DNA of 64,000 nt from JADLHS01 sp049840435 (lineage in GTDB: Bacteria; Verrucomicrobiota; Verrucomicrobiia; Limisphaerales; JADLHS01). Position numbers and translations under genes: made by a program. The stretch is from positions 186,001 through 250,000 of the forward strand of contig JASGKY010000042.1 in the NCBI GenBank assembly GCA_049840435.1, read 5' to 3'. The notes under the pieces are model-generated. The model saw only the letters and a program-made list of their open reading frames with translations, did not search any database and had not been told where the DNA came from. Shown here piece by piece: positions 53,299-61,617 of the stretch; position 1 is the first letter of the stretch; every line of letters starts with the position of its first letter.

Positions 53299-54789
53299 TC
53301 ACGAGCGCGACGTCCTTTCCTCCTCGCTAGCAACTGGCGTCATGCCGCGTCCAGACTTACCGCGTGAGTCAAAGGATTTCCGGAGCGCTTCAATCTCTTC
53401 CTCGATGGCTTCGGCGTCGCCGTTGAAGTCGGCGTGCTGCATCGTGCCGCAGCAACCGCAACGGTTTTGCGGACCTTTGAGAGTTTCATGCTGGGCCGCT
53501 TCGAGCGTTGCGCCTTTGAAGTCGGCGGTCAACGGCGTCGGCGACACCACCACCTCGCGCAATGTGAAGCGGTTGCGGATGAAGTTCCGGTATTGCACCG
53601 GCTTGCCGTCCGCGGCGCTGATGGCAAGCATCTGGTTCACCACGCTAGCGAACGAGGCATTGTTGGCGGGCGCGGCGATGATAGCGCGCAGCAGCAGACC
53701 ACAGAGATACTGGCCCACGGCGAAAAGCGCCACGGCGTCGTCGGTCTTCATCGGTTTACGCTCAAACGCAAAGATATCCGCCAGCACATCATAGATGCCG
53801 CCGGTGAACACTTGCGAGAGCGCGTGAACTTCCGTCGAGACCTGACTCAGCTTCAGATCGTTGTCCGCGTTGCGCAATCCATTGGGTCGGCCGAGCGCGA
53901 GACCAAACTCCTCCGCGAGATCTGAGAGGAAAGTTCGGTCATGCAGATTGGCGCGGGTCTGTGCAATGACCGCTTCTACCTGATCAAATTGCGAGAGCGC
54001 CAGGAAGATGGCAGTCAGATCGCCGAAGGCTTCGTGCAACGCACCACTCTGTGGCGTGCTGCTGCTCATGATCCAGCCGGGTTTGAGGCCGTCGAGAATT
54101 GCGTGGCCGGTTTCATGTGCGACAATGTCGAACGAGCGACACGTGTAGAGGCGTTGCGCCGGCGAACTGCCCGGGCGGATAAAATCGCCAAACTTGAGCG
54201 CCTTGGCGCTGCGACTGTAGTAGGCGTTCATCGTATCCGGCAGGCCGTGCGGATAAACACTCAACGGATCGGTGTTCGTGCTGCTGTTCCAAGCCCACGG
54301 CAGCGCTGAGCTGCTCGAAAAGCTACTCACCGCACGTTGAAACATCGTAAGCGTCTGGCGCACGACGGCGAAGGTGTGCACGGAATCAAACGCATCCGTG
54401 CCGGGCGTCTGGATCAAATCCCCAAGCGCGTTCGGACTGACGGGCGGCAAGCCGACCGTGGAAATACGCGAGTCGCGTGGGCCGCTGACGGCGCGGCTGG
54501 GTAGATAGGCTTTGCGGATGCCGATCTCGGAAACCGACGGGTCCTGTTTCCACATCAGGACGCGCGAACCTTGAAGGACAGGAATCGGAATCGGAATCGG
54601 AATGGGCAAGGTAGGCTTCCCCGCCCCAACGGTGGCTTTCATGCTCTTCCGGTACGAACGGTATTCGCGGGTCGGCGTGGGAATGTAGCCGATGGGAAGG
54701 CAGTTGGATTCCGCCCGCGTCCGGCGGTTCTGGCTCTCTCCTGATCCGACGGTTTCAGTGAGCAGGTTTTCATTTTGGGTTTGGCTCAT
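53299..54789 (-). CDS. M4-family (thermolysin/protealysin-like) metallopeptidase
   Basis: A 496-residue zinc peptidase with no signal peptide. AAAGGA precedes ATG 54789. The zinc motif is HETGH (225-229, in FDIVAHETGHAILDGL) and the third ligand Glu is in SGALHEAFGDLTAI (~253), the classical HEXXH plus Glu spacing. The N-terminal ~130 residues replace the usual FTP/PepSY propeptide and include a Pro-Ile repeat (LPIPIPIPIPV, from a hexamer DNA repeat at 54581-54604). A Cys-rich segment (NRCGCCGTMQHADFNGD, ~435-450) near the C-terminus is unusual. The inhibitor gene follows, suggesting a cytosolic or intracellular protease held in check. Confidence 0.88.
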   Translation of the reverse strand: MSQTQNENLLTETVGSGESQNRRTRAESNCLPIGYIPTPTREYRSYRKSMKATVGAGKPTLPIPIPIPIPVLQGSRVLMWKQDPSVSEIGIRKAYLPSRAVSGPRDSRISTVGLPPVSPNALGDLIQTPGTDAFDSVHTFAVVRQTLTMFQRAVSSFSSSSALPWAWNSSTNTDPLSVYPHGLPDTMNAYYSRSAKALKFGDFIRPGSSPAQRLYTCRSFDIVAHETGHAILDGLKPGWIMSSSTPQSGALHEAFGDLTAIFLALSQFDQVEAVIAQTRANLHDRTFLSDLAEEFGLALGRPNGLRNADNDLKLSQVSTEVHALSQVFTGGIYDVLADIFAFERKPMKTDDAVALFAVGQYLCGLLLRAIIAAPANNASFASVVNQMLAISAADGKPVQYRNFIRNRFTLREVVVSPTPLTADFKGATLEAAQHETLKGPQNRCGCCGTMQHADFNGDAEAIEEEIEALRKSFDSRGKSGRGMTPVASEEERTSRS

Positions 54790-55365
54790 AACGGTTTTCC
54801 TTTGTGGTTGTCATGTGAACGGGTCTGTTTCGGAGGGCGGCAGGAGGGCGACCCGTTTTCCCGGAGGTGTTGCGCGCTGTCGCCAGTCGCTGGTCAGGCC
54901 TGTGGCTGCAAGACTTCGCCCGGAACGCGCCACGCAGCCGCAGTCACGGGTGAGCATCCAAAGTGGAGTCGGAAGAAAGTGCGACTGGTTTCCTCGGCTC
55001 GCCACGGAATGTTTCAACTCCGTTGCCATAAGACCAGCTCTCACCTTGAATCCTGTGAGAAGCAATTGCCACTGTCCGCGTCGAATTTCGCCACGTCAAC
55101 CAGCCGAAGGGATAAACTTATTCACCGACACAAACGCACTGATGGGAATATTGCCAGCGCCAGCCCGCTCAAAAACACAACGTTTTGCAAATCTGCTGGC
55201 GCTTGGTTTTCATGCCTTTGAACCGACAAACTCAACCAGCCAGGCATCGGATTTCGACTCCGAAACCAAGACTTGTTCACCGATTTTGCCGTCTAAGGTT
55301 TTACCGGGAAATGGTCCCGGAATGAGAGTGGCTCACCCCTTGCAAGCCTGCTAGGCTGGCGACCG
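54790..55365. other. 576-base region without a supported gene
   Basis: This is the divergent gap between the M4 peptidase and the DUF983 gene. Three overlapping open frames exist but their translations are low in structure, rich in Arg/Ser and have no start logic. The only local structure seen is a six-base hairpin at 55304-55320 (CCGGGA/TCCCGG). Promoters for both flanking genes must lie here; none was pinned down. Confidence 0.5.
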
Positions 55366-55779
55366 ATGAGTGGCGTGAATGAAACGATCCCCAGTCTGAA
55401 GACGGTCTTGTGGCGAGGTATGCACCGACGATGCCCGCGCTGCGGACAAGGACCGGTATATAAACATTTTCTCCGCATGCATGATGACTGTTCCTCCTGC
55501 GGGCTCAAATTCATGCACGACCAGGGCGACCTGTGGGTTTACATCATCATTGTTGATCGAGCGCTGTTCATCCTGCCGCTAATCGGGATGTTGTATTTCA
55601 AGCTCTACAATCCCTACACCATCTGGTTCGTGCTGTTTGCCGTGGCCCTGATCGTGAGCTTGTTTGGAACGGTGCCACATCGCAATGCGATGTGCCTGGG
55701 AATTGACTATTGGGCTCGCCACAAATGGGGCGACCTCGCCCCCAAATCTCCGCCCTCGGAATCTGCGCCGCCCAAATGA
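55366..55779 (+). CDS. DUF983 family protein
   Basis: A 137-residue small membrane protein. Two Cys pairs form a zinc-ribbon-like head (RRCPRCGQGPVYKHFL and DDCSSCGLKFMHDQGD), followed by two membrane helices (WVYIIIVDRALFILPLIGML and IWFVLFAVALIVSLFGTVPH). This layout defines DUF983; function unknown. Its stop overlaps the methyltransferase start (ATGA). Confidence 0.92.
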   Translation: MSGVNETIPSLKTVLWRGMHRRCPRCGQGPVYKHFLRMHDDCSSCGLKFMHDQGDLWVYIIIVDRALFILPLIGMLYFKLYNPYTIWFVLFAVALIVSLFGTVPHRNAMCLGIDYWARHKWGDLAPKSPPSESAPPK

Positions 55780-57008
55780 TCATGGCCGCGCGCCCTCAAG
55801 CCTCCCCTCCGCAACGACTCCGCCTGCGTGTCACCGCCGCGGCAGAACAACACATCCGTGCCGGACATCCGTGGGTCTTTTCCGATAGCGTTCGGGAACA
55901 GAATCGGACGGGCATGGCAGGCGAACTAGCAATCATCTTTGATCGGCACGACAAATTTCTCGCCGTGGGATTTTTTGATCCTGAATCACCGATCCGCGTG
56001 CGGATATTACATGTCGGCAAGCCGCTGAACATCGACGCAAACTTTTGGCACAACCGCCTGACCGCTGCGTTGCAGCGCCGCGAAGGATTGTTTGATGCGC
56101 GCACCACCGGTTATCGCCTCCTCAACGGCGAAAGCGACGGCTGGCCCGGCTTGGTGCTGGATCGCTATAACACAACGCTGGTGCTGAAGATTTACACAGC
56201 GGCGTGGGTGGAGCGGCTGGAGGAAATCACATCCTTGATTCGCGAGCGATTGCAGCCGGAACAAATCATCCTTCGCACCAGCCGAAATCTGGAACGGGAA
56301 GCGCCGATCCAAACCACCGGCAAATCCCTGTTCTCGAAACAGACCGCCTCGAGAGTCGGCGCTCCGGTTGTCTTCACCGAAAACGGCATCCGATTCGAAG
56401 CAGATGTGTGGAAAGGACAAAAAACCGGTTTCTTCCTCGATCAACGAGAAAACCGCCGTCTTGTTGAATCGCTCGCGCGAGGGCGCACGGTTCTTAATGC
56501 CTTCAGCTTCTCCGGCGGCTTCTCGCTTTATGCCGCGCGCGGCGGGGCGAAGTCCGTCACCGACCTCGACATCAGCAAACACGCGTTGGATTCCGCCCAA
56601 CGCAACTTTGCGCTCAACTCTGGTGACGGCGTCATCGCGAATTGCCGACATGAGTCAGTACAGGCCGATGCCTTCGCGTGGCTCGCCGGCAATGAAAAGC
56701 GCACCTTTGACCTGGTCGTGCTCGATCCACCGTCACTGGCAAAACGCGAAGCCGAGCGTGCTGGCGCAATCCGCGCCTACGCCAAGCTGGCTGAATGCGG
56801 CATCAAGCACCTTGCCTCCGGCGGCATTTTAGTGGCCTGCTCTTGCTCGGCACACGTAACGGCGGAGGAATTTTTCCAAGCCGTGCGACAAGCGGCGCGC
56901 AGCTCAGGCCGACGTTTTACCGAGATGCAAACGACGCGACATGCACCGGATCATCACGCGAGTTTCACGGAAGCTGATTACTTGAAAGGCATCTATCTGC
57001 GCGGCTGA
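55776..57008 (+). CDS. RlmI-like class I SAM-dependent rRNA methyltransferase
   Basis: A 410-residue protein: N-terminal PUA-like domain (RAGHPWVFSDSVREQNRTGM), an EEHEE-like middle with TTGYRLLNGESDGWPGLVLD, and a Rossmann methyltransferase domain. That domain carries the SAM site LNAFSFSGGFSLYAARGGAK (~residue 241), the acidic SVTDLDISK, and catalytic-region LVVLDPPSLAKREAE and LVACSCSAHV. RlmI-type enzymes make 5-methylcytosine in 23S rRNA. ATG 55776 is set by the four-base overlap with DUF983; upstream ATG 55710 is inside it. Confidence 0.93.
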   Translation: MIMAARPQASPPQRLRLRVTAAAEQHIRAGHPWVFSDSVREQNRTGMAGELAIIFDRHDKFLAVGFFDPESPIRVRILHVGKPLNIDANFWHNRLTAALQRREGLFDARTTGYRLLNGESDGWPGLVLDRYNTTLVLKIYTAAWVERLEEITSLIRERLQPEQIILRTSRNLEREAPIQTTGKSLFSKQTASRVGAPVVFTENGIRFEADVWKGQKTGFFLDQRENRRLVESLARGRTVLNAFSFSGGFSLYAARGGAKSVTDLDISKHALDSAQRNFALNSGDGVIANCRHESVQADAFAWLAGNEKRTFDLVVLDPPSLAKREAERAGAIRAYAKLAECGIKHLASGGILVACSCSAHVTAEEFFQAVRQAARSSGRRFTEMQTTRHAPDHHASFTEADYLKGIYLRG

Positions 57009-57086
57009 TGCACGACATCATGTGCCCATACGTAATTCAGCCTTGAAATACGCGTCCGCTTCAGGCGAAATGCACCCCACGGCGAT

Positions 57087-57551
57087 ATGGAATTAGCTGA
57101 CATCTTGACCAAAGAACAAATCCTCACGGATTTGCAAGCCGCCGACCGTTGGCAGGCGATTGACGAGTTGATCAACAATCTCGTCGCCACGGGCAAAATC
57201 CAGGCGGAACACCAGGCTGCCATCGCCGAAGTGGTCAAGAAGCGCGAGAAGTCCATGAGCACGGGAATTGGCTTCGGCATCGGCATCCCCCACGCCTCCA
57301 CTGCGTTGATTCCAGAAGTGGTCGGCGCGCTGGGCCGCTCCAAGAAAGGCATCAACTTTGACGCCCTCGACAATCAGCCGGTAAACCTCGTCATGCTGTT
57401 CCTCGTGCCGCAAGGTCAGTTCCAGAAACATCTCCACACCCTCGCCAACATCGCCAAGATCCTCCATAAAAATGAATTTCGGCAGGCTTTGTTGGAAGCT
57501 CCGGATGCCGAAACCATGCTCCAGATCATCAAGGATCACGGGAAGAAATAA
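57087..57551 (+). CDS. PTS EIIA (fructose/nitrogen type) domain protein
   Basis: A 154-residue single-domain EIIA of the PtsN/FruA type. The phosphorylated His is in GIGFGIGIPHASTALIPEVV (H69), with the preceding REKSMSTGI and later VNLVMLFLVPQGQFQKHLHT characteristic. No sugar permease components are nearby, so a regulatory PtsN-like or partner-transporter role is more likely than sugar uptake. It is followed after 60 bases by argS. Confidence 0.92.
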   Translation: MELADILTKEQILTDLQAADRWQAIDELINNLVATGKIQAEHQAAIAEVVKKREKSMSTGIGFGIGIPHASTALIPEVVGALGRSKKGINFDALDNQPVNLVMLFLVPQGQFQKHLHTLANIAKILHKNEFRQALLEAPDAETMLQIIKDHGKK

Positions 57552-57580
57552 TTTCCTCCGTACTTTGCTGCTGGTTTTTC

Positions 57581-57610
57581 TCCGTGCCCATTCGTGTCCT
57601 TCCGTGGTTA
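57581..57610 (+). repeat. Triple 10-mer repeat in the argS 5' flank
   Basis: TCCGTGCCCA, TTCGTGTCCT and TCCGTGGTTA in tandem, ending one base before the argS ATG. Same design and orientation as the element before mtnP. Confidence 0.7.
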
Positions 57611-57611
57611 A

Positions 57612-59390
57612 ATGATTTCCGTGCTGCCGCATAAACAAATCGAGTCGCGTCTCCAACAAGCTGTCCAAGCGGTGTTGCCGGACGCGGATGTCTCCGCCGT
57701 TCTCGTCCGTCCATGCGATCCCAAGTTCGGCGATTACCAATCCAACGCGCTTATGTCCGTGGCCAAGGCGCGCAAACTGAATCCTCGCCAGCTGGCCACC
57801 GATGTCGTCGCCAAGCTCGATGTGACAGAGTGGTGCGAGAAGGTGGAAATCGCGGGGGCAGGCTTCCTGAATTTTCGGCTCAAACAAGCGGCACTGTCCG
57901 GCACGCTGCAGGCAGCGGTGCGCGGTGAACACTTATTTTTCAGCAAAGCCGCGGCCCCGCGCAGCATCGTCGTGGACTTCAGTTCTCCCAACGTCGCCAA
58001 GCCGATGCACGTCGGGCACATCCGCTCCACCGGCATCGGCGATGCCTTGCAACGCATCCTCCGCCTGCTCGGCCATCGCGTCGTGACGGACAATCACATC
58101 GGTGACTGGGGCACGCAGTTCGGCAAGTTGTTGCTCGGCTGGAAACAGATTCTGGATCGCAAGGCGCTGAATCGTGATGCCATCGCCGAACTGGAACGGC
58201 TTTACAAGGTCATCAATGCCGAGTGCGATGCGAAGCCCGAGCGTTTGGAGGAAGCCAAACAGGAACTGGTGAAACTCCAGGCAGGTGATGCGGAAAACAT
58301 TGCCGTCTGGCAGGAGATGATCCGCCTCTCTCAGGTGCAGTTCGACACGATTTACGGGCGGCTCGGCGTGAAGTTTGACGTGACGCTGGGCGAAAGCTTT
58401 TACAACCCGCAGCTCAGCGCCGTGGTGAACGATCTATTGCAACGCGGCATCGCCAAGGAAAGTGAAGGCGCGGTGGGCGTGTTCAGCGATGGTTCGTTGC
58501 CGCCGAAGGAAGATGTGTTCCTCGTCAATCGCGACGGCGAATGGGTCGCCGATCCCGCGCTGGTGCGCAAGAGCGATGGCGGTTTCAACTACACCACCAC
58601 CGACCTCGCAACGATTGATCATCGGCTCAAGACGTGGGCGCCGCAGGAGATCGTCTATGTGGTGGATGATCGGCAGAGTGGACATTTCAAGAAACTGTTC
58701 GCCACGTTTGCCCGCTGGCAGCCCGAGGCAGTTAAACATACAAAGCTGGTTCACGTCGGCTTCGGGAAAATTCTCGGCGAAGACGGCAAGCCCTTCAAAA
58801 CGCGCAGCGGCGACACGGTGAAACTGGGCGAATTGCTCGATGAAGCCGAGGAACGGGCCTTTCAGGTGGTTTCCGCAAAGAGCGCTGAATTGCCAGAAGC
58901 CCAACGCAAGGAAATTGCCCGCGTCGTCGGACTGGGAGCAGTGAAATACGCCGATCTGCTGCCGAATCGCCAGAGCGATTACGTGTTCAGTTGGGACAAA
59001 ATGCTGGCTTTGAGCGGTAACACTGCGCCTTACCTGCAATACGCCTACGCGCGGATCAAAAGCATCTTCCGCAAAGCAGAAAAGGAAGGCGTCAGCTATC
59101 AGCCGTCCGCCATCAACTTGAGTCAGCCGGCGGAACTTGCGCTCGCCAAGCATCTATTGAACTTTGGTGGTGTCCTCGAAGCCGCGGCAGACGAGTATCG
59201 GCCCAACTTCATCTGCACCTACCTGTTTGAACTCGCCGGACACTTCACTTCGTTCTACGAAAACTGTCCCGTGCTCAAGGCCGAATCGGCCGAAGTGCGC
59301 GCCAGCCGTCTCGCGCTGTGCGATCTCACCGCGCGCGTGTTAAAGCAAGGTTTGGAAGCGCTCGGCATCGAAGTGCTGGAGCAGATGTAA
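57612..59390 (+). CDS. argS: Arginyl-tRNA synthetase
   Basis: A 592-residue class I aminoacyl-tRNA synthetase charging tRNA-Arg. N-terminal tRNA-binding Add-1 domain (FGDYQSNALMSVAKARKLNP), HIGH-type motif in SSPNVAKPMHVGHIRSTGIG (~residues 121-140), IGDWGTQFGKLLLGWKQIL, VVDDRQSGHFKKLFATF, the degenerate KMSKS region TRSGDTVKLGELLDEAEERA, and a DALR anticodon domain (PNFICTYLFELAGHFTSFYE). Length and architecture are normal. A triple 10-mer repeat sits where a ribosome binding site would be. Confidence 0.97.
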   Translation: MISVLPHKQIESRLQQAVQAVLPDADVSAVLVRPCDPKFGDYQSNALMSVAKARKLNPRQLATDVVAKLDVTEWCEKVEIAGAGFLNFRLKQAALSGTLQAAVRGEHLFFSKAAAPRSIVVDFSSPNVAKPMHVGHIRSTGIGDALQRILRLLGHRVVTDNHIGDWGTQFGKLLLGWKQILDRKALNRDAIAELERLYKVINAECDAKPERLEEAKQELVKLQAGDAENIAVWQEMIRLSQVQFDTIYGRLGVKFDVTLGESFYNPQLSAVVNDLLQRGIAKESEGAVGVFSDGSLPPKEDVFLVNRDGEWVADPALVRKSDGGFNYTTTDLATIDHRLKTWAPQEIVYVVDDRQSGHFKKLFATFARWQPEAVKHTKLVHVGFGKILGEDGKPFKTRSGDTVKLGELLDEAEERAFQVVSAKSAELPEAQRKEIARVVGLGAVKYADLLPNRQSDYVFSWDKMLALSGNTAPYLQYAYARIKSIFRKAEKEGVSYQPSAINLSQPAELALAKHLLNFGGVLEAAADEYRPNFICTYLFELAGHFTSFYENCPVLKAESAEVRASRLALCDLTARVLKQGLEALGIEVLEQM

Positions 59391-59623
59391 GTATTTTACC
59401 GGACCACCATCCAATCCAGCACTGAGATACCGAGGTGTAGTTTTTCTCCACCTGTTAAATCTGCGCCACCCATGAACATGTGGCATTGGAGATTTTTTTA
59501 ATGATTTTGCAGTATTGCAGATTACTGATAGGCTCGGCACCAGCTCTGCTTAACTTGCTCCCAAGTTACAGAACACGGTAACTAAACCAGACTCCTAAAA
59601 ACTCCTAAAGACGTAAACCAGTC

Positions 59624-60127
59624 ATGAACAAAATACTCTTCCTTAAAAAGGAAACTCTGATGCTCACTTTGGCGATTTCAGTCATCGCCAGCGAAGCCTC
59701 GGCGCAATCCTTTACTTCAACCTACGATTTCGCCTCAGTCACGACTTCCTCAGGCTTAACTGATCCCACCACGCCACCAACGGCAACAGGCGTGACTTTT
59801 GGATCATTTTCCGCAGTGGGTTATTTCGGCAGCCCAAATGCCTCGGCTCGCTTTTCTTTCACCACCAACGCGCTCGGCGGTATCAATGGCGACAATAACT
59901 TCGCCAATTTTACAGGTGCACTTGATTCGACCAAATACTTTGAAGTGACTCTTACGCCACTGGCGGGATACACCCTCAACGTTGATTCGATCGGGTTTAC
60001 GATCCAACGCTCCGGCACTGGTATCCGCAGCTATGCGGTGACGTTCCAGCTTGGATACTTATGCCGCCAATTTGCCGGCCAGCATCAGCCCGGCAAACGC
60101 AAACCTCGGAGTTGGTGCAAACAATGA
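59624..60127 (+). CDS. PEP-CTERM protein, N-terminal part (frameshifted)
   Basis: ATG 59624 starts a signal peptide (ETLMLTLAISVIASEASAQS) and a Ser/Thr/Asn-rich beta domain (FTSTYDFASVTTSSGLTDPT, FSAVGYFGSPNASARFSFTT, TLNVDSIGFTIQRSGTGIRS). After YAV at about 60040 the reading is out of phase; deleting the A at 60041 would continue it as RSSLDTYAANLPASIS in the next entry. The 233 bases upstream hold short direct repeats (ACTCCTAAA twice) and a small hairpin (AGTTAC/GTAACT). Confidence 0.78.
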   Translation: MNKILFLKKETLMLTLAISVIASEASAQSFTSTYDFASVTTSSGLTDPTTPPTATGVTFGSFSAVGYFGSPNASARFSFTTNALGGINGDNNFANFTGALDSTKYFEVTLTPLAGYTLNVDSIGFTIQRSGTGIRSYAVTFQLGYLCRQFAGQHQPGKRKPRSWCKQ

Positions 60128-60386
60128 CTTTCAATATTTGCTGGATGCAAATAGCAATGCCCAGAACGGCAGTCTCGTGACCTTAAATTCATCGTACGAT
60201 TTGCTTTCTGCGCCCGTAACGTTCCGGTTCTATGGCTGGAACGCGGAAGGCGGTGGCGGTACCTTTAGTATCGACAACGTAACTTTTAACGGATCGGTGA
60301 CGGCTGTCCCCGAACCTTCCGCCATGGCCATCGTCGGTGGTTTTGGGATGCTCGGCTTATTCATGGCCGCCCGGCGCCGCAACTAA
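60051..60386 (+). CDS. PEP-CTERM protein, C-terminal part with sorting signal
   Basis: The continuation of the previous entry: LDTYAANLPASISPANANLG, FYGWNAEGGGGTFSIDNVTF, then the PEP-CTERM sorting signal, VPEPSAMAIVGGFGMLGLFM followed by a basic end. PEP-CTERM proteins are recognised by an exosortase and released to the extracellular matrix. TTG 60051 is not a real start. The terminator at 60424 follows. Confidence 0.82.
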   Translation: MDTYAANLPASISPANANLGVGANNDFQYLLDANSNAQNGSLVTLNSSYDLLSAPVTFRFYGWNAEGGGGTFSIDNVTFNGSVTAVPEPSAMAIVGGFGMLGLFMAARRRN

Positions 60387-60423
60387 GCACGGCCCCAGGT
60401 AAATTTCAGATCACACATCGTTC

Positions 60424-60471
60424 ACTTCCGGTGGTAGCCTCAATGCTGGCTGCCACCGGAAGTTTGTTTTT
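60424..60471 (+). terminator. Rho-independent terminator
   Basis: A 16-base stem with one G-T type mismatch (ACTTCCGGTGG and its complement CCACCGGAAGT as outer arms), an eight-base loop, followed by TTGTTTTT. It lies 38 bases after the PEP-CTERM stop. Confidence 0.88.
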
Positions 60472-60561
60472 GGCTGGATCGCGCTAGCCGCCAAATCACC
60501 CGAATGAGTCACTGACGTCGCCCGTCCAACGCGGCAAGCTGTTTGCAAAACCGAATCTGCC

Positions 60562-61611
60562 ATGCGCGTCATCAACTTTATTCTCTCCAGTATCGTCGGC
60601 TTGAGCCTGCTACTGGCAGCCACTTTTGCTAAGGCGGAATTCCAGCCAGGCGAAGTCTGGCTGGATGTTGCGGGCCACCCCATCCAAGCGCACGGCGGCG
60701 GCGTAATCGTCCGCAGTAATGTCTTTTACTGGTATGGCGAAGATCGCACGCCCGGCGGACGTGGCGCGGTGGCCTGTTATGCCTCCACCAATCTCTCCGA
60801 TTGGAAACGCGAAGGCGTGGCGTTGTCGCGGGACGCGTTACCCCGCACTGCCGGACGCGGCCTGTTTGTTGAACGCCCCAAGGTGATCTTCAATGCACGC
60901 ACCGGCAAATACGTCATGTGGATGCATCTGGAGCAACGCGGCTATCGTTACGCCCACGCCGGGATTGCCACCAGTGACAACGCGCCCGGCCCGTTCACCT
61001 TTGTCCACGCGATCCGCCCCATCACGAACGATTTTAATTTTGCCCCCGACGATGAGCTGCAGCAAAAACAACTGGGCGGCACGTTCCGGGATATGAACCT
61101 GTTCGTGGACGACGACGGTCGGGCCTACACGTTTTACGCGTCCGAAGGAAACTGGACGATGTACGTTGTGCGGCTGAACGAGGATTACACCGGCCCGGAA
61201 CTGCCCGCCGTGGAAAACAAAACCTGGGCACGTCTCTTCATCCGGGACATGCGGGAAGCGCCCGCGCCGTTCAAACACAAGGGTCGCTACTACGTCATCA
61301 CTTCGGCCTGCACCGGTTGGAAACCGAACCCGGCCGAGTATGCCTCAGCCGACCACATTCTCGGACCTTGGAAAAAACACGGCAATCCGTGCTTCGGCCC
61401 AGAGGCAAAGACTACTTTTAATTCCCAAAGCACCGCCGTGCTACCTGTGCCGGGGCGGGCAGGCCAGTTCATTTTCATGGGCGACCGCTGGAAACCGGAA
61501 AATCTCTCCGACTCCCGCTACATCTGGTTGCCGTTCACCCTCAAGCCCGACGGCGACTTCGCCATTGCATGGCGCGAGCACTGGAATCTCTCCGATTTAC
61601 CCGCCCAGTAA
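60562..61611 (+). CDS. GH43-family glycoside hydrolase, exported
   Basis: A 349-residue five-bladed propeller hydrolase. Signal peptide (LSSIVGLSLLLAATFAKAEF), then the GH43 N-terminal block (IQAHGGGVIVRSNVFYWYGE), FVERPKVIFNARTGKYVMWM, FRDMNLFVDDDGRAYTFYAS with the acidic residues, REAPAPFKHKGRYYVITSAC and FNSQSTAVLPVPG. The opening block resembles the exo-beta-1,3-galactanase subgroup; arabinan or xylan side chains are alternatives. It converges with the radical SAM gene (six bases between). Confidence 0.9.
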   Translation: MRVINFILSSIVGLSLLLAATFAKAEFQPGEVWLDVAGHPIQAHGGGVIVRSNVFYWYGEDRTPGGRGAVACYASTNLSDWKREGVALSRDALPRTAGRGLFVERPKVIFNARTGKYVMWMHLEQRGYRYAHAGIATSDNAPGPFTFVHAIRPITNDFNFAPDDELQQKQLGGTFRDMNLFVDDDGRAYTFYASEGNWTMYVVRLNEDYTGPELPAVENKTWARLFIRDMREAPAPFKHKGRYYVITSACTGWKPNPAEYASADHILGPWKKHGNPCFGPEAKTTFNSQSTAVLPVPGRAGQFIFMGDRWKPENLSDSRYIWLPFTLKPDGDFAIAWREHWNLSDLPAQ

Positions 61612-61617
61612 AAGCGT

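Noticed and set aside
54692..55354. Overlapping frames in the gap after the M4 peptidase
   Set aside because: They are Arg/Ser-rich with no start logic, no motif, and conflict with each other.
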